A stretch of 46,050 nt of DNA from a bacterium (GCA_004321715.1 SGYN01000013.1:1-46050); one strand, 5' to 3'. Positions 25,998-35,938 are shown, counted from the stretch's first letter. The notes: generated by a model from the sequence alone, not told the origin. Translations and numbers: made by a program.

Positions 25998-27350
25998 TTG
26001 ACGCACATCAAAATTAGAAAGGGACATAATATTCGAATATCGGGTACCCCGATAGATGAATATTATAATATAGAACAAACCAAAACAGTTTCTATTCAAC
26101 CACACGACTTTAGATATATCAAACCTAAGCTGCTAGTTAAGACCGGTGATAGGGTAGAAATTGGATCCCCATTGTTTTTTGATAAACTTCAACCAGATAT
26201 TAAATGGGCATCACCAGGTGGTGGAGAAGTAAAAGAAGTGGTATTAGGTGAACGAAGGGCTATCCAAAAAATAATTATTCAATTAGATGAAGAAGAAAAA
26301 TCAGTTATTCATTCTCCTATTAAATATCAAGAAATTTCTTCGCTCGGAAAGACTAAAGTAACTGATAAAATTTTAGAAGCTAATTTGTGGCCTTTAATTA
26401 GACAGCGGCCATATAATAAAATTGCAGACCAAAATGATAACCCAAGGGCAATATTCGTTTCAGGATTTAATTCTGCTCCATTAAGTGTCAATCTTGATTT
26501 TGCCTTACGCCATAAGCAATCAGTATTCCAAGCCGGGCTTGATGTGTTAAATCAATTGTCTGATGGTAATGTACATCTTACTTTTGAAGCTGATACGAAT
26601 TGCGAGACATTAACTTCTGCAAGAAATGTTAATCTTCATACAATTGATGGACCCCATCCCTCTGGAAATGTAGGGATTCAAATTCATCATATTGATCCTT
26701 GGAAACCAAATGAAGTTATTTGGGTAGTAAATGCTCAACATGTTATTACAATTGGGGACTTGTTCCTTAAAGGTATTTATGACCCTTCAATTATTGCAAC
26801 TGTTGGTGGTCCCGGAGTGAAAAACTGTGCACACATCAAGACTCGAACTGGTGCAAGTATAGAAACATTTTTATCAGATAATCTTCATATTGATGATAAC
26901 CGAATTATTTCAGGAGATATTTTAACAGGAAAAGAGTCTGATTTAAATGGATATATAGGCTATTATGATACCACTATTTCTGTTGTTCCCAATTCAAATG
27001 ATAGGGAGTTTCTTGGTCTATTAAAACCTGGTAATGATAAAACGCGGTATAGCGTAACAAATGCATTTGTATTAAAGAATAAAACCACTTTTAGTTTTAC
27101 TACTCAACAATCAGGTTCTTTAAGGCCAATGGTTCCAATTAATGCTTGGGAAAATATGCTTCCAATGGATATATATCCTAATGCATTATATCGATCTATT
27201 TTAGCTGAAGATTTTGAAGAAATGGAAGGGTTAGGTTTGTTAGAATGTGATGAAGAAGACTTTGCCCTTTGTTCATTTGTTTGTCCTAGTAAGATTGATA
27301 TTGGTTCAGTAATTCGAAGTGGGTTAGACCTCATGAAAGATGATGGTTAA
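25998..27350 (+). CDS. nqrA: Na+-translocating NADH-quinone reductase subunit A
   Basis: A 450-residue soluble subunit of Na+-NQR. It begins with IKIRKGHNIRISGTP, the family N-terminus, after a TTG start at 25998 with AGGA 7 nt upstream. Further signatures are FVSGFNSAPLSVNLDF, VTIGDLFLKGIYDP, ATVGGPGVKNCAHIKTRTGA and, near the end, DFALCSFVCPSKIDIGSVI, the Cys-containing tail. NqrA binds quinone and docks to NqrB. It follows nuoN directly. Its 3' end overlaps nqrB by 11 nt. Confidence 0.95.
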   Translation: MTHIKIRKGHNIRISGTPIDEYYNIEQTKTVSIQPHDFRYIKPKLLVKTGDRVEIGSPLFFDKLQPDIKWASPGGGEVKEVVLGERRAIQKIIIQLDEEEKSVIHSPIKYQEISSLGKTKVTDKILEANLWPLIRQRPYNKIADQNDNPRAIFVSGFNSAPLSVNLDFALRHKQSVFQAGLDVLNQLSDGNVHLTFEADTNCETLTSARNVNLHTIDGPHPSGNVGIQIHHIDPWKPNEVIWVVNAQHVITIGDLFLKGIYDPSIIATVGGPGVKNCAHIKTRTGASIETFLSDNLHIDDNRIISGDILTGKESDLNGYIGYYDTTISVVPNSNDREFLGLLKPGNDKTRYSVTNAFVLKNKTTFSFTTQQSGSLRPMVPINAWENMLPMDIYPNALYRSILAEDFEEMEGLGLLECDEEDFALCSFVCPSKIDIGSVIRSGLDLMKDDG

Positions 27351-28530
27351 TGTGATTAATACTCTACAAAAATTAATTAAAAATATTGAACCCAAGTTTA
27401 CAAATGAAGGCCCTCTGCAACGATTCTTTCCAATATTTGAAGCGACTGAATCCTTTTTATTTTCTACAGCTGAAAAAACTAATTCAGGTCCGCATGTACG
27501 TGATAGTGTTGATATTAAAAGAGTAATGATTCTTGTTGTGCTAGCACTAATACCTTGTTATATATTTGGTGCGATAAATATTGGTGTACAAGCTGGTATA
27601 GCTACTGGAAAAGTAAGATCTCTTTTTGATAATTTTATTTTTGGAATGGAATATATCATCCCCATCATTCTTGTTGCCTTTATTGCTGGGGCTTTCTGGG
27701 AAGTTTTGTTTGCGGTTGTAAGAAAACATGATATTTATGAAGGCTTTTTAGTAACATGTGCTCTTATACCTTTATTAATGCCTCCAACAATTCCACTTTG
27801 GCAAGTTTTTGTAGCTACATCCTTTGGTATTGTAATTGGAAAAGAAATTTTTGGTGGTGTTGGATATAATATTTTTAATCCAGCTTTAGTAACAAGAGCA
27901 TTTATTTATTTTGCCTATCCAACAGAGATTGCTGGTGATAAAGTTTGGTTGGTTGGTCCTGATGGATATTCCGGAGCAACAGCTTTAGCAATTCCAGCAG
28001 CAGCAGAAAATAGTAATGCATTAGATCTGCTTCATAATGTAACTCAATTTGACTTTTCCTGGATAAATATGGCTATGGGCTATGTTCCAGGATCGATAGG
28101 AGAAACTAATAAAATTATTATTCTGCTTAGTGCGATATTTCTTGTTTACATTAAAATTGCTTCTTGGAGAACAATAGTAGCCGCTGTGCTTGGTTTATTC
28201 TTTACTGCTATAGTAACAAATATATTGGCGCCATTTTCTTCAAATACCATGTTAAGTTTACCTCCACATTATCACTTAGTTATGGGTAGCTTTATGTTTG
28301 GTGTAGTATTTATGGCTACGGAACCAGTTACATCTGCTCATACAAATAGAGGTAAATGGATTTACGGTTTTCTTATAGGTTCATTAACCGTTATCATCCG
28401 CTCGATTAATCCGGCATATCCAGAGGGTATCATGCTAGCAATACTATTAATGAATGCTTTTGCACCATTAATAGATTATTTTGTTATACAGAAAAATATT
28501 AATCAGAGAAAGTTGCGCTATGCGAAGTAA
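27340..28530 (+). CDS. nqrB: Na+-translocating NADH-quinone reductase subunit B
   Basis: A 396-residue membrane subunit with about ten helices that forms the Na+ path. The covalent FMN attachment site is DGYSGATALA, with Thr214 as the acceptor. VRDSVDIKRVMILVVLALIP and the C-terminal FMATEPVTSAHTNRGKW are family signatures. It also binds riboflavin and the quinone site at the NqrA interface. ATG 27340 and ATG 27343 are adjacent possible starts. Confidence 0.95.
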   Translation: MMVNVINTLQKLIKNIEPKFTNEGPLQRFFPIFEATESFLFSTAEKTNSGPHVRDSVDIKRVMILVVLALIPCYIFGAINIGVQAGIATGKVRSLFDNFIFGMEYIIPIILVAFIAGAFWEVLFAVVRKHDIYEGFLVTCALIPLLMPPTIPLWQVFVATSFGIVIGKEIFGGVGYNIFNPALVTRAFIYFAYPTEIAGDKVWLVGPDGYSGATALAIPAAAENSNALDLLHNVTQFDFSWINMAMGYVPGSIGETNKIIILLSAIFLVYIKIASWRTIVAAVLGLFFTAIVTNILAPFSSNTMLSLPPHYHLVMGSFMFGVVFMATEPVTSAHTNRGKWIYGFLIGSLTVIIRSINPAYPEGIMLAILLMNAFAPLIDYFVIQKNINQRKLRYAK

Positions 28531-29233
28531 TGCCTATACATTGATTTTTACCTCAATTACAACTGTATTGCTTGGATTTCTTTTATCGTTTGTATCTGAA
28601 TCACTAAAAGAGACTCAACGAATAAATGAAGAAATTGATATTATGAAAAATATTTTGTATTCATTGGAATTCACTGAAAAAGATGGTCCTTGGTCTGGTG
28701 AAGAAGTAAAAAAAATATTTGATTCATCGGTTATTCAAAAGGTAGTAAGTGCTGATGGAGAAGTAATTGAAGATTTAATTCCTTCTGAAATTCGGGCAGA
28801 TAAAATGGAAACGCAATTTCCTTTATATGTTAAAGTTGTTAATAATTCTGTCGATGGTTATGCTATCCCTATTTCTGGTAAAGGATTATGGTCAACTTTA
28901 TATGGGTATTTTGCATTAGAAAATGATGGATCTACTGTAAAAGGAATAAGGTTTTATAAGCATAAAGAAACACCAGGCCTTGGGGGGGAAGTAGAGAAAG
29001 ATTGGTTTACAAACAATTTTGTTGGTAAAAAAATAGTAGATAAGAACGGTAGCTTAGTTAGCATTCAATCTATTAAAGGACAAGTAGATACTTCTTCACC
29101 AGATGCATATCATCAGGTTGATGGAATATCAGGGGCAACAATGACAACAAAAGGACTCAATGAATTTTTAATGAATGATTTAAAAAAATATGATTCTTTT
29201 TTTCAAAAGATTAGAGTGGAGTCAAAGGGCTAA
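28520..29233 (+). CDS. nqrC: Na+-translocating NADH-quinone reductase subunit C
   Basis: About 237 residues from ATG 28520, which sits 11 nt before the nqrB stop; an upstream in-frame start at 28481 would overlap nqrB by 50 nt and is disfavoured. One N-terminal transmembrane helix (YTLIFTSITTVLLGFLLSF) anchors a periplasmic FMN-binding domain. The motif VDGISGATMTTKGL provides the Thr that carries FMN covalently. NqrC hands electrons from NqrD/E to NqrB. Its stop overlaps the nqrD start by one base. Confidence 0.95.
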   Translation: MRSNAYTLIFTSITTVLLGFLLSFVSESLKETQRINEEIDIMKNILYSLEFTEKDGPWSGEEVKKIFDSSVIQKVVSADGEVIEDLIPSEIRADKMETQFPLYVKVVNNSVDGYAIPISGKGLWSTLYGYFALENDGSTVKGIRFYKHKETPGLGGEVEKDWFTNNFVGKKIVDKNGSLVSIQSIKGQVDTSSPDAYHQVDGISGATMTTKGLNEFLMNDLKKYDSFFQKIRVESKG

Positions 29234-29859
29234 TGAAATTATTTGATAGTAAATCTAAACAAGCCCTCAAAGACCCGTTAATGCAGGATAATCCCATCAC
29301 ATTTCAGGTTTTAGGTATATGTTCCGCATTAGCAGTAACGGTAAAAATGGATACAGCCATAGTAATGTCTTTTGCAGTGGTTTTTGTGCTTACTATGTCT
29401 AATACAGTAGTTTCTATTTTTAGAAATATGATACCATCGCGAGTACGTATTATTTTTTCTCTTTTAGTTATATCATCTTTAGTTACCTTGACTGATCAAT
29501 ATTTAAAAGCGTATATGTATGATATGAGTAAAGAATTAAACGTGTTTCTGGCATTAATAATTACTAACTGTATAGTTTTAGGAAGAGCAGAAGCATTTGC
29601 TATGAAAGAAGGCCCCTGGCGATCTTTTTTAGATGGCCTAGGGAATGCCTTGGGTTATGGGATAATATTAGTAGCTGTTGCGGCTTTCCGTGAATTATTT
29701 GGAAGTGGCTCATTAATGGGTTTCCAAATTATTTCTGATTCGATGTATACTTCAGGATACCAAAATAATGGTCTTATGGTTTTATCCCCAGGTGCATTTA
29801 TTATACTTGGTTTAATTATATGGGTACAGCGTACGATTGGAAAAATAGAGGAAGAATAA
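29233..29859 (+). CDS. nqrD: Na+-translocating NADH-quinone reductase subunit D
   Basis: A 208-residue, six-helix membrane protein. LGICSALAVTVKMDTAIVMS holds the conserved Cys of the first half-helix, and IITNCIVLGRAEAFAMKE the second; together with NqrE these Cys bind an intramembrane iron-sulfur centre. The ATG overlaps the nqrC stop, and nqrE starts one base after its own stop. Confidence 0.95.
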   Translation: MKLFDSKSKQALKDPLMQDNPITFQVLGICSALAVTVKMDTAIVMSFAVVFVLTMSNTVVSIFRNMIPSRVRIIFSLLVISSLVTLTDQYLKAYMYDMSKELNVFLALIITNCIVLGRAEAFAMKEGPWRSFLDGLGNALGYGIILVAVAAFRELFGSGSLMGFQIISDSMYTSGYQNNGLMVLSPGAFIILGLIIWVQRTIGKIEEE

Positions 29860-29860
29860 T

Positions 29861-30472
29861 TTGTTAGAACATTATATTAGTTTAGCAACAAAAGCAATTT
29901 TCATCGAAAATATCCTACTAGCTTATTTTCTTGGAATGTGTTCCTTTTTAGCAATTTCTAAGCGTGTAGATACAAGTATTGGACTTGGGTTTGCTGTAAC
30001 TGTTGTATTAACAATAACTGCACCTGCAAATTGGGCAATTCATCACTATTTTTTACGAGATGGAGCTCTTTCTTGGGCGGGGTTACCTACAGTAAATCTT
30101 AGTTATTTGAATTTCATAGTATTTATTGCTGTTATTGCTGCAATGGTACAGCTTGTAGAAATGATTTTAGATAGGTTTTCAGAAAAGTTATATCATAATC
30201 TTGGAATATTTCTTCCTCTAATTGCTGTCAATTGTTCCATTTTAGGTGGGTCTTTATTTTTAGTTGAAAGAGAATATACATTTATTGAATCTACCGTCTT
30301 TGGATTTGGTTCAGGTCTAGGCTTTTTTTTGGCGATCGCATCAATGTCTTCTATTCGATATAAGCTTCGCTATTCCAATGTTCCTTCAAAATTAAAAGGT
30401 CTTGGAATAACTATGTTGTTAACTGGTTTATTATCAATGGCATTCATGGCATTTTCAGGAATAGATTTATAA
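29861..30472 (+). CDS. nqrE: Na+-translocating NADH-quinone reductase subunit E
   Basis: A 203-residue membrane protein paired with Nqr[21 protein letters not shown] and [19 protein letters not shown] hold the two conserved Cys. The start is TTG at 29861, giving the normal N-terminus [16 protein letters not shown]. The stop overlaps the nqrF ATG by one base. Confidence 0.95.
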   Translation: MLEHYISLATKAIFIENILLAYFLGMCSFLAISKRVDTSIGLGFAVTVVLTITAPANWAIHHYFLRDGALSWAGLPTVNLSYLNFIVFIAVIAAMVQLVEMILDRFSEKLYHNLGIFLPLIAVNCSILGGSLFLVEREYTFIESTVFGFGSGLGFFLAIASMSSIRYKLRYSNVPSKLKGLGITMLLTGLLSMAFMAFSGIDL

Positions 30473-31704
30473 TGATTGAGACTACCATATCTGGAATTAT
30501 TGTTTTTAGTGGTGTTATAACAATATTGGTTGTGATATTGAACTTTGCTCAATCAAAATTGTTGCCCCAAGATGAAGTCTCCCTAGTAATAAATGATAAA
30601 GGCGATGAAGCTATTAATGTTAAACCTGGATCTACCTTATTATCTGCATTATCAGGGCAAAAAATCTTTTTACCTTCAGCTTGCGGAGGTGGGGGTACTT
30701 GCGCGCTGTGTAAATGTCAAGTATTAGATGGCGGTGGGGATATTTTACCTACTGAGACTGGGCATATTAATAGGAAAGAAGCAAAAGAAAACTGGCGTCT
30801 TTCTTGTCAAGTAAAAATTAAACAAGATATGAAGATTCGTGTTCCAGATGAAATTTTCAACATACAAAAATGGCAATGTACAGTAAAGTCGAATGAAAAT
30901 GTTGCAACGTTCATAAAAGAGTTAGTTCTAGAACTCCCTGAAGGTGAAAATCTTAATTTTACCGCAGGTGGATATATACAAATTGATATTCCTGAATATC
31001 ACAATTTAACCTATGCAGATTTTGCAGTTGAAAATCAATATCATCCAGATTGGGATAAATATAATATTTGGGATTTAGTTGCGAATAACGATGAAGAATG
31101 TTTTCGAGCCTACTCTATGGCAAACCATCCTGCAGAAGGAAATAGAGTCATGTTAAATGTACGTGTTGCTACTCCACCACCTCCGCTTTGGGAAACAGCT
31201 CCTCCTGGAATTGCTTCCTCATATATATTTAATCTTAAAGAGGGTGATAAAGTAACTATTTCAGGTCCCTATGGTGATTTCTTTGTTAAGAATACAGAAA
31301 GAGAAATGATATATATTGGTGGTGGTGCTGGTATGGCGCCGATGCGCAGTCATTTATTTGATTTATTTCATACTCAAAAGACGAATAGGAAGGTCTCATT
31401 TTGGTACGGAGCAAGATCATTAAGAGAGATGTTTTATGATCAAGATTTTAAAGATATCGTTAAAGATTTTCCAAATTTTTCTTTTAATGTTGCAATGTCT
31501 GAGCCTTTACCTGAAGACAATTGGAGCGGGCCAACCGGATTTATACATCAAGTACTTTTAGATAATTATCTTAATAATCATGAAGATCCTACAGAAGTTG
31601 AATACTATCTATGTGGACCTCCACCAATGATTGATGCTTGTCAAAAAATGCTTTATGATTTAGGAGTTGAACCAGAAATGATTGCGTATGACAGCTTTGG
31701 GTAA
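30472..31704 (+). CDS. nqrF: Na+-translocating NADH-quinone reductase subunit F
   Basis: A 410-residue NADH-oxidising subunit. One N-terminal helix is followed by a 2Fe-2S ferredoxin domain with Cys71, Cys77, Cys80 and Cys112 ([12 protein letters not shown], then LSCQVKI). A ferredoxin-reductase module follows with FAD motif RAYSMANHP and NADH-binding [13 protein letters not shown]. The C-terminal [18 protein letters not shown] and terminal YDSFG are typical. This is the only NADH-oxidising subunit seen in the window, which matters because the adjacent Nuo set lacks NuoEFG. It converges with nqrM, 9 nt between stops. Confidence 0.96.
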   Translation: MIETTISGIIVFSGVITILVVILNFAQSKLLPQDEVSLVINDKGDEAINVKPGSTLLSALSGQKIFLPSACGGGGTCALCKCQVLDGGGDILPTETGHINRKEAKENWRLSCQVKIKQDMKIRVPDEIFNIQKWQCTVKSNENVATFIKELVLELPEGENLNFTAGGYIQIDIPEYHNLTYADFAVENQYHPDWDKYNIWDLVANNDEECFRAYSMANHPAEGNRVMLNVRVATPPPPLWETAPPGIASSYIFNLKEGDKVTISGPYGDFFVKNTEREMIYIGGGAGMAPMRSHLFDLFHTQKTNRKVSFWYGARSLREMFYDQDFKDIVKDFPNFSFNVAMSEPLPEDNWSGPTGFIHQVLLDNYLNNHEDPTEVEYYLCGPPPMIDACQKMLYDLGVEPEMIAYDSFG

Positions 31705-31713
31705 AAGCCTAAT

Positions 31714-31896
31714 CTACGTTTGATTGCCATCTAATATTTTTTCTTCGCATTTACTATTATCGCCACCACATACAACACAAGATCCGTCCGGGTTGCCCCC
31801 ACAAGAACCACTTAGCGGTTTATTATTAAATATTACACCAATAGACATTAGTAGAATTGCGAATAATAGAATTAATGTTCCAATTATAATATCCAT
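31714..31896 (-). CDS. nqrM: Na+-NQR maturation protein NqrM
   Basis: About 60 residues from ATG 31896, which gives the family layout: one transmembrane helix (DIIIGTLILLFAILLMSIGV), then the NqrM signature PLSGSCGGN and further Cys (SCVVCGG, SKCEEK). Upstream in-frame starts at 31938 (ATG) and 31950 (TTG) would extend the protein by 14-18 residues. No good Shine-Dalgarno marks any of them. NqrM is required for assembly of Na+-NQR, probably delivering iron to the Cys site between NqrD and NqrE. In Vibrio it follows nqrF on the same strand; here it is convergent. Confidence 0.85.
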   Translation of the reverse strand: MDIIIGTLILLFAILLMSIGVIFNNKPLSGSCGGNPDGSCVVCGGDNSKCEEKILDGNQT

Positions 31897-32022
31897 AAAT
31901 AAATTTAATCTAAATAAACCAATTCTGTAAAAGATCATTTCATATTTCAATATTTATTATGATTTAATTATGAAAAGAGTAATTTTAGAACCTATTTTTA
32001 ATAAATATATTTGTAATAAAAA

Positions 32023-33459
32023 ATGAAATATCTAAAAAATATCTATTTATTATTTTTTTTCCCGCTCCAGTTATTCGGAGCCAGTGGTGAAGGTTTAGAT
32101 CATGCCCCTCATCTTGATGGATCAATTTTAACTATTTTCTGGATTATACCTTTTGTGGGTATTCTTTTATCAATTGCAATATTTCCACTAGTCGCACCAC
32201 ATTTTTGGCATAAAAATTTTGGAAAAATTTCAATGTTTTGGGCTATATCCTTACTTATTCCTTTGCTATTAAATAAGTATATAGGTTTTTCAATAACATT
32301 GTATGAGGTTCTACATGTTGGTCTTTTAGAATACATACCATTTATAATACTATTGTTGGCTTTATTTACTATTTCTGGAGGCGTAAGTCTTAAAGGAAGT
32401 CTTGTTGGTAAACCTATTACTAATCTATTAATTCTTTTAATAGGAACTTTGCTTGCTAGTTGGATGGGTACTACAGGTGCAGCTATGCTATTAATCCGGC
32501 CCCTTCTCCGTGCAAATAAAGACCGTAAGTACAAAGTACATACAATTGTATTTTTTATTTTCTTAGTTGCTAATGTTGGTGGTTCATTAACCCCGCTGGG
32601 TGATCCTCCTTTGTTTTTAGGGTTTTTGAAAGGTGTCTCTTTTTTCTGGACTACATCAGCTATGTTTTTACCAATGTTAATGGTAGTATGTTATTTAACT
32701 ATTCTTTATTTCCTAATAGATAGTTACTTGTATAAAAAAGAAGATATTTCAGCTATTGAAAATATCGATAACGCAGACATGGAAAAACTTTCTTTAGAGG
32801 GCTCCTTCAATTTATTATTGCTTGTGGGTGTTATAGGCTCTGTTCTATTGAGTGGATTCTGGAGACCCGAAATCTATTTTTCAATTTTTCATGTTCACGT
32901 AGAATTACAAAACTTAACTCGTGATATTTTACTTCTTCTGTTATCATATATTAGTTGGATACGTACACCTCAACATATAAGAGAAACAAATGAATATACA
33001 TGGTTTCCTATTGTAGAGGTTGCAAAATTATTTGCAGGAATATTTATTACTATCATTCCTGCAATTGCAATATTAAAAGCTGGTGATAAGGGAGCTCTTT
33101 CAGTTGTTATTCAATCAGTATCAAATGAATCTGAACCTATTAATTTCATGTATTTTTGGTTAACTGGAATTTTATCAAGCTTTTTAGACAATGCGCCTAC
33201 CTATTTAGTGTTTTTTAATACTGCGGGAGGTGACCCCATGCTTCTTATGACTGATTATTATAATACTCTTCTAGCAATTTCTGCTGGCGCTGTCTTTATG
33301 GGCGCTAATACGTATATAGGAAATGCGCCTAATTTTATGGTTAAATCTATTTCTGAATCTGCAGGCATTGAGATGCCTAGTTTTTTTGGTTATTTAGTTA
33401 AGTATTCCATACCTATTTTATTTCCTATCTTCTTTATTATAAGTATAGTCTTTTTCTAG
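32023..33459 (+). CDS. Sodium/proton antiporter, NhaD-like (ion transporter superfamily)
   Basis: A 478-residue membrane protein with about twelve helices. Motifs include GTLLASWMGTTGAAMLLIRP, VANVGGSLTPLGDPPLFLG and the mirrored C-terminal ILSSFLDNAPTYLVFFN and MGANTYIGNAPNFMVK, which fit the NhaD/UIT branch related to the citrate-transporter family. It would exchange Na+ for H+ across the inner membrane. Its place next to the nqr genes fits use or control of a sodium gradient. The exact ion and the NhaD name are inferred. The stop overlaps the pduO-type GTG start by one base. Confidence 0.85.
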   Translation: MKYLKNIYLLFFFPLQLFGASGEGLDHAPHLDGSILTIFWIIPFVGILLSIAIFPLVAPHFWHKNFGKISMFWAISLLIPLLLNKYIGFSITLYEVLHVGLLEYIPFIILLLALFTISGGVSLKGSLVGKPITNLLILLIGTLLASWMGTTGAAMLLIRPLLRANKDRKYKVHTIVFFIFLVANVGGSLTPLGDPPLFLGFLKGVSFFWTTSAMFLPMLMVVCYLTILYFLIDSYLYKKEDISAIENIDNADMEKLSLEGSFNLLLLVGVIGSVLLSGFWRPEIYFSIFHVHVELQNLTRDILLLLLSYISWIRTPQHIRETNEYTWFPIVEVAKLFAGIFITIIPAIAILKAGDKGALSVVIQSVSNESEPINFMYFWLTGILSSFLDNAPTYLVFFNTAGGDPMLLMTDYYNTLLAISAGAVFMGANTYIGNAPNFMVKSISESAGIEMPSFFGYLVKYSIPILFPIFFIISIVFF

Positions 33460-33998
33460 TGCGCATCACAAAGGTTACTACGAAAACAGGTGATAAAGGC
33501 AAGACGGCGCTTGCTGATGGATCTAGAGTAAATAAAGATAGTTTACGTGTACATTGTTTAGGATCAATAGATGAGTTGAATAGTTTTATAGGTTTTGCAG
33601 CTGTTTTATTAGCTGTTAAAACTAAAATTGATTTAAAATCTATTCAAAATGACTTATTAAATATTGGTGCAGAAATTTCTATTCCTAATTCTGACAGAAA
33701 TTTTCTTGATAAAGATCGTATTAATTACCTTGAAAAAGAAACTCAATTAATCAACAAGGAATTGCCTCCATTAAAAGAATTTATTTTACCTGGAGGTGAT
33801 GATTTATGTTCTAGAGTGCATATAGCAAGATCAATTTGTCGAAGATCAGAGCGTGATCTTGTTATGTTAAATAATGAGGAACAAATTTCACCTGAAATTC
33901 TTCAATACATTAATAGATTATCGGATTATTTATTTGTTCTAGCTAGATTAATCTCTAGAAGTAGTGATGGAAAAGAAATTCAGTGGAAAAGAAGTTAG
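33459..33998 (+). CDS. Cob(I)yrinic acid a,c-diamide adenosyltransferase, PduO type
   Basis: A 179-residue helical-bundle enzyme with GTG start overlapping the antiporter stop. The N-terminal ATP loop TKTGDKGKTALADGSRVNKD, the GSIDELNSFIG helix and RSICRRSERDLVML are the PduO/MMAB signature. It makes adenosylcobalamin, the cofactor used by acyl-CoA mutases such as the one encoded 5.3 kb downstream, so the pair is functionally linked. No cobalamin riboswitch is apparent around it. Confidence 0.92.
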   Translation: MRITKVTTKTGDKGKTALADGSRVNKDSLRVHCLGSIDELNSFIGFAAVLLAVKTKIDLKSIQNDLLNIGAEISIPNSDRNFLDKDRINYLEKETQLINKELPPLKEFILPGGDDLCSRVHIARSICRRSERDLVMLNNEEQISPEILQYINRLSDYLFVLARLISRSSDGKEIQWKRS

Positions 33999-34070
33999 TT
34001 ATATAAACTATTTATGGTTTATTAATTAATATCTACTAATCATAAATTCTATACTTAATTATCGATAAAT

Positions 34071-35078
34071 ATGATTGATTGGAAACATATTAATAATTAT
34101 ATAGATAATGCAAAATCAATTTTGCTTACTATGCATGAAAATCCTGATGGTGATGGTTTAGGTAGCGCTACAGCTATGTATTATTACTTAAAAGAAATTA
34201 AAAAAGATTGTCGAATACTTAATGTTTCATCGCTACCTGTTGAATATAATTTTTTAAATAAAGATAATATTATTGAAACATATAAATCTGATATTCATGA
34301 TTCATGGATATCTAGTGTTGATTTAGCAATAATCTTTGATGTTGGAGATTATAAAAGAATAAGAGATCTAAAAACACGAATTAAAGAAAATAATATCAAA
34401 ACATTAAATATTGATCATCACCCGCATCCAAAGGATCACCCGTTTACCTATAATATTGTTGATCTAAAAGCTGCTTCTACTGGAGACATGGTTTATGATT
34501 ATATTAAGAGTGTTAGAAATGGGAAAATATCTAAATTAATGGCTGAAGGTATTTATACAGCTGTAATGACTGATACAGGATGTTTTCGTTATTCAAATAC
34601 TAATACTCATTGCCATGATATCGCAATTGAGTGTATTGAAGTAGGTGTAAATACTACTAATATTTATCAATTAATTTATGAATCGAGTTCTCAATCGAGG
34701 ATTTTGTTATTAGGAAATATATTACGAAATATTCATTATGAATTGGATGGTGAATTTGCCTGGTTTGTAGTGGATAAAAACATGATGTCAAGCGCTAAAG
34801 CTTCAAAGGCAGATGTTGAAGGGTTCAGTGACTTTGTACGGACTATAAGAGGTGTAGAGGTGTCAATGATGATTATGCAAATTGACGAATCTAGTTGTCG
34901 CCTAAATTTTCGCTCTACTGGAAAATATATTATTAATGGTGTAGCAGTTGAACTTGGAGGAGGAGGTCATAAATTTGCCTCAGGAGCTGTTATACATGAT
35001 TCTTTGGAATCAGTAGTAAATAATTCTGTAGAAATAATGAAAAAATCTCTTTTGCAGCAACGTTCAGAGCTTACATGA
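34071..35078 (+). CDS. DHH-family phosphoesterase, NrnA-like
   Basis: A 335-residue two-domain protein. The DHH domain has ENPDGDGLGSATAMYYYL, the IIFDVGDYKRI block and the name-giving NIDHHPHPKDH. The C-terminal DHHA1 domain has GGGGHKFASGA. Members of this size are bifunctional nanoRNases and pAp phosphatases that degrade short RNA oligonucleotides and 3'-phosphoadenosine 5'-phosphate. No Orn-type oligoribonuclease is seen in this window. The stop overlaps the ispH ATG by 4 nt. Confidence 0.9.
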   Translation: MIDWKHINNYIDNAKSILLTMHENPDGDGLGSATAMYYYLKEIKKDCRILNVSSLPVEYNFLNKDNIIETYKSDIHDSWISSVDLAIIFDVGDYKRIRDLKTRIKENNIKTLNIDHHPHPKDHPFTYNIVDLKAASTGDMVYDYIKSVRNGKISKLMAEGIYTAVMTDTGCFRYSNTNTHCHDIAIECIEVGVNTTNIYQLIYESSSQSRILLLGNILRNIHYELDGEFAWFVVDKNMMSSAKASKADVEGFSDFVRTIRGVEVSMMIMQIDESSCRLNFRSTGKYIINGVAVELGGGGHKFASGAVIHDSLESVVNNSVEIMKKSLLQQRSELT

Positions 35079-35938
35079 AAATCTTGTTAGCAAAAGATGC
35101 GGGATATTGTTTTGGTGTACGAGATGCAGTTAACCTTGCCTATGAAACTGCAAAAAAAGAGGGTGAAGTTTTTATGCTTGGTGATATAGTCCATAACGAG
35201 AATGTTGTTCACGAGCTAGAAGAAGCAGGAGTTAATGTTGTTAATAGTTTAGATCAAGTTCCAGATAATAAACCTATTTTATTTCGTGCACATGGTACAG
35301 TTCCCGATCTTTGGAAAGAATCAAAGGATAGAGTGATGGATGTTGTAGATGCAACATGCCCGTTAGTTACAGAGATTCATGAAGAAGTAAAAAAATTAGA
35401 TTCTGAAGATAGAAAAATTATAATAATTGGAGATCATGGGCATGATGAGGTAAATGGTATAAAAGAACAAGTGAAAAATGCTATAGTAATTGCAAATCCA
35501 GAAGAAGCGATGCAATTAAGAAAAATGAAGAAGGCGGGTGTGGTTTCACAATCCACACAAATGATTGAGAATGTTCAAGAAATTATAAACATTTTAATGA
35601 CAAAAGTTTTTGATCTGAGATTTGTAAATACAATTTGTTTTCCAACAAGAAGAAATCATGAACAAATTAAAAGTCTTTCAGAAATTTGTGATATTATGAT
35701 TGTTATAGGTTCATTTACTAGTGCTAATTCTAAGCGATTGACAGAATTAGCTAAAATTAGGAATGAAAGAACATTTCAGGTTACAAGTGTTAAAGATTTA
35801 GACATTGACTGGTTCCAACAAACGGATACGGTTGGTATATCTGCTGGGGCCTCAACGCCAGATAACATAATTAATGATGTTCTAGAAAAAATTAAATTAA
35901 TTGGAAAAGTTTCAGAGGAGGAATTAGTTTATGAGTAA
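35075..35938 (+). CDS. ispH: 4-hydroxy-3-methylbut-2-enyl diphosphate reductase
   Basis: A 287-residue enzyme of the last step of the MEP isoprenoid pathway, making IPP and DMAPP. The three 4Fe-4S ligands are Cys12 ([11 protein letters not shown]), Cys95 ([10 protein letters not shown]) and Cys188 ([14 protein letters not shown]). [10 protein letters not shown] holds the active-site His/Glu region, and the C-terminal [10 protein letters not shown] and [10 protein letters not shown] bind the diphosphate. It overlaps pdxS by 8 nt, and dxs of the same pathway lies two genes further on. Confidence 0.95.
   Translation: MKILLAKDAGYCFGVRDAVNLAYETAKKEGEVFMLGDIVHNENVVHELEEAGVNVVNSLDQVPDNKPILFRAHGTVPDLWKESKDRVMDVVDATCPLVTEIHEEVKKLDSEDRKIIIIGDHGHDEVNGIKEQVKNAIVIANPEEAMQLRKMKKAGVVSQSTQMIENVQEIINILMTKVFDLRFVNTICFPTRRNHEQIKSLSEICDIMIVIGSFTSANSKRLTELAKIRNERTFQVTSVKDLDIDWFQQTDTVGISAGASTPDNIINDVLEKIKLIGKVSEEELVYE

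Noticed and set aside
31970-32026. 18-codon ORF overlapping the antiporter start as ATGA, a possible leader peptide
   Set aside because: No repeat codons, attenuator hairpin or ribosome-binding site; in AT-rich DNA such short ORFs arise often.
33999-34070. Cobalamin or thiamine riboswitch near the B12 and thiamine-diphosphate genes
   Set aside because: The gaps before the adenosyltransferase, dxs and mutase genes are too short or absent, and no riboswitch core sequence is visible.
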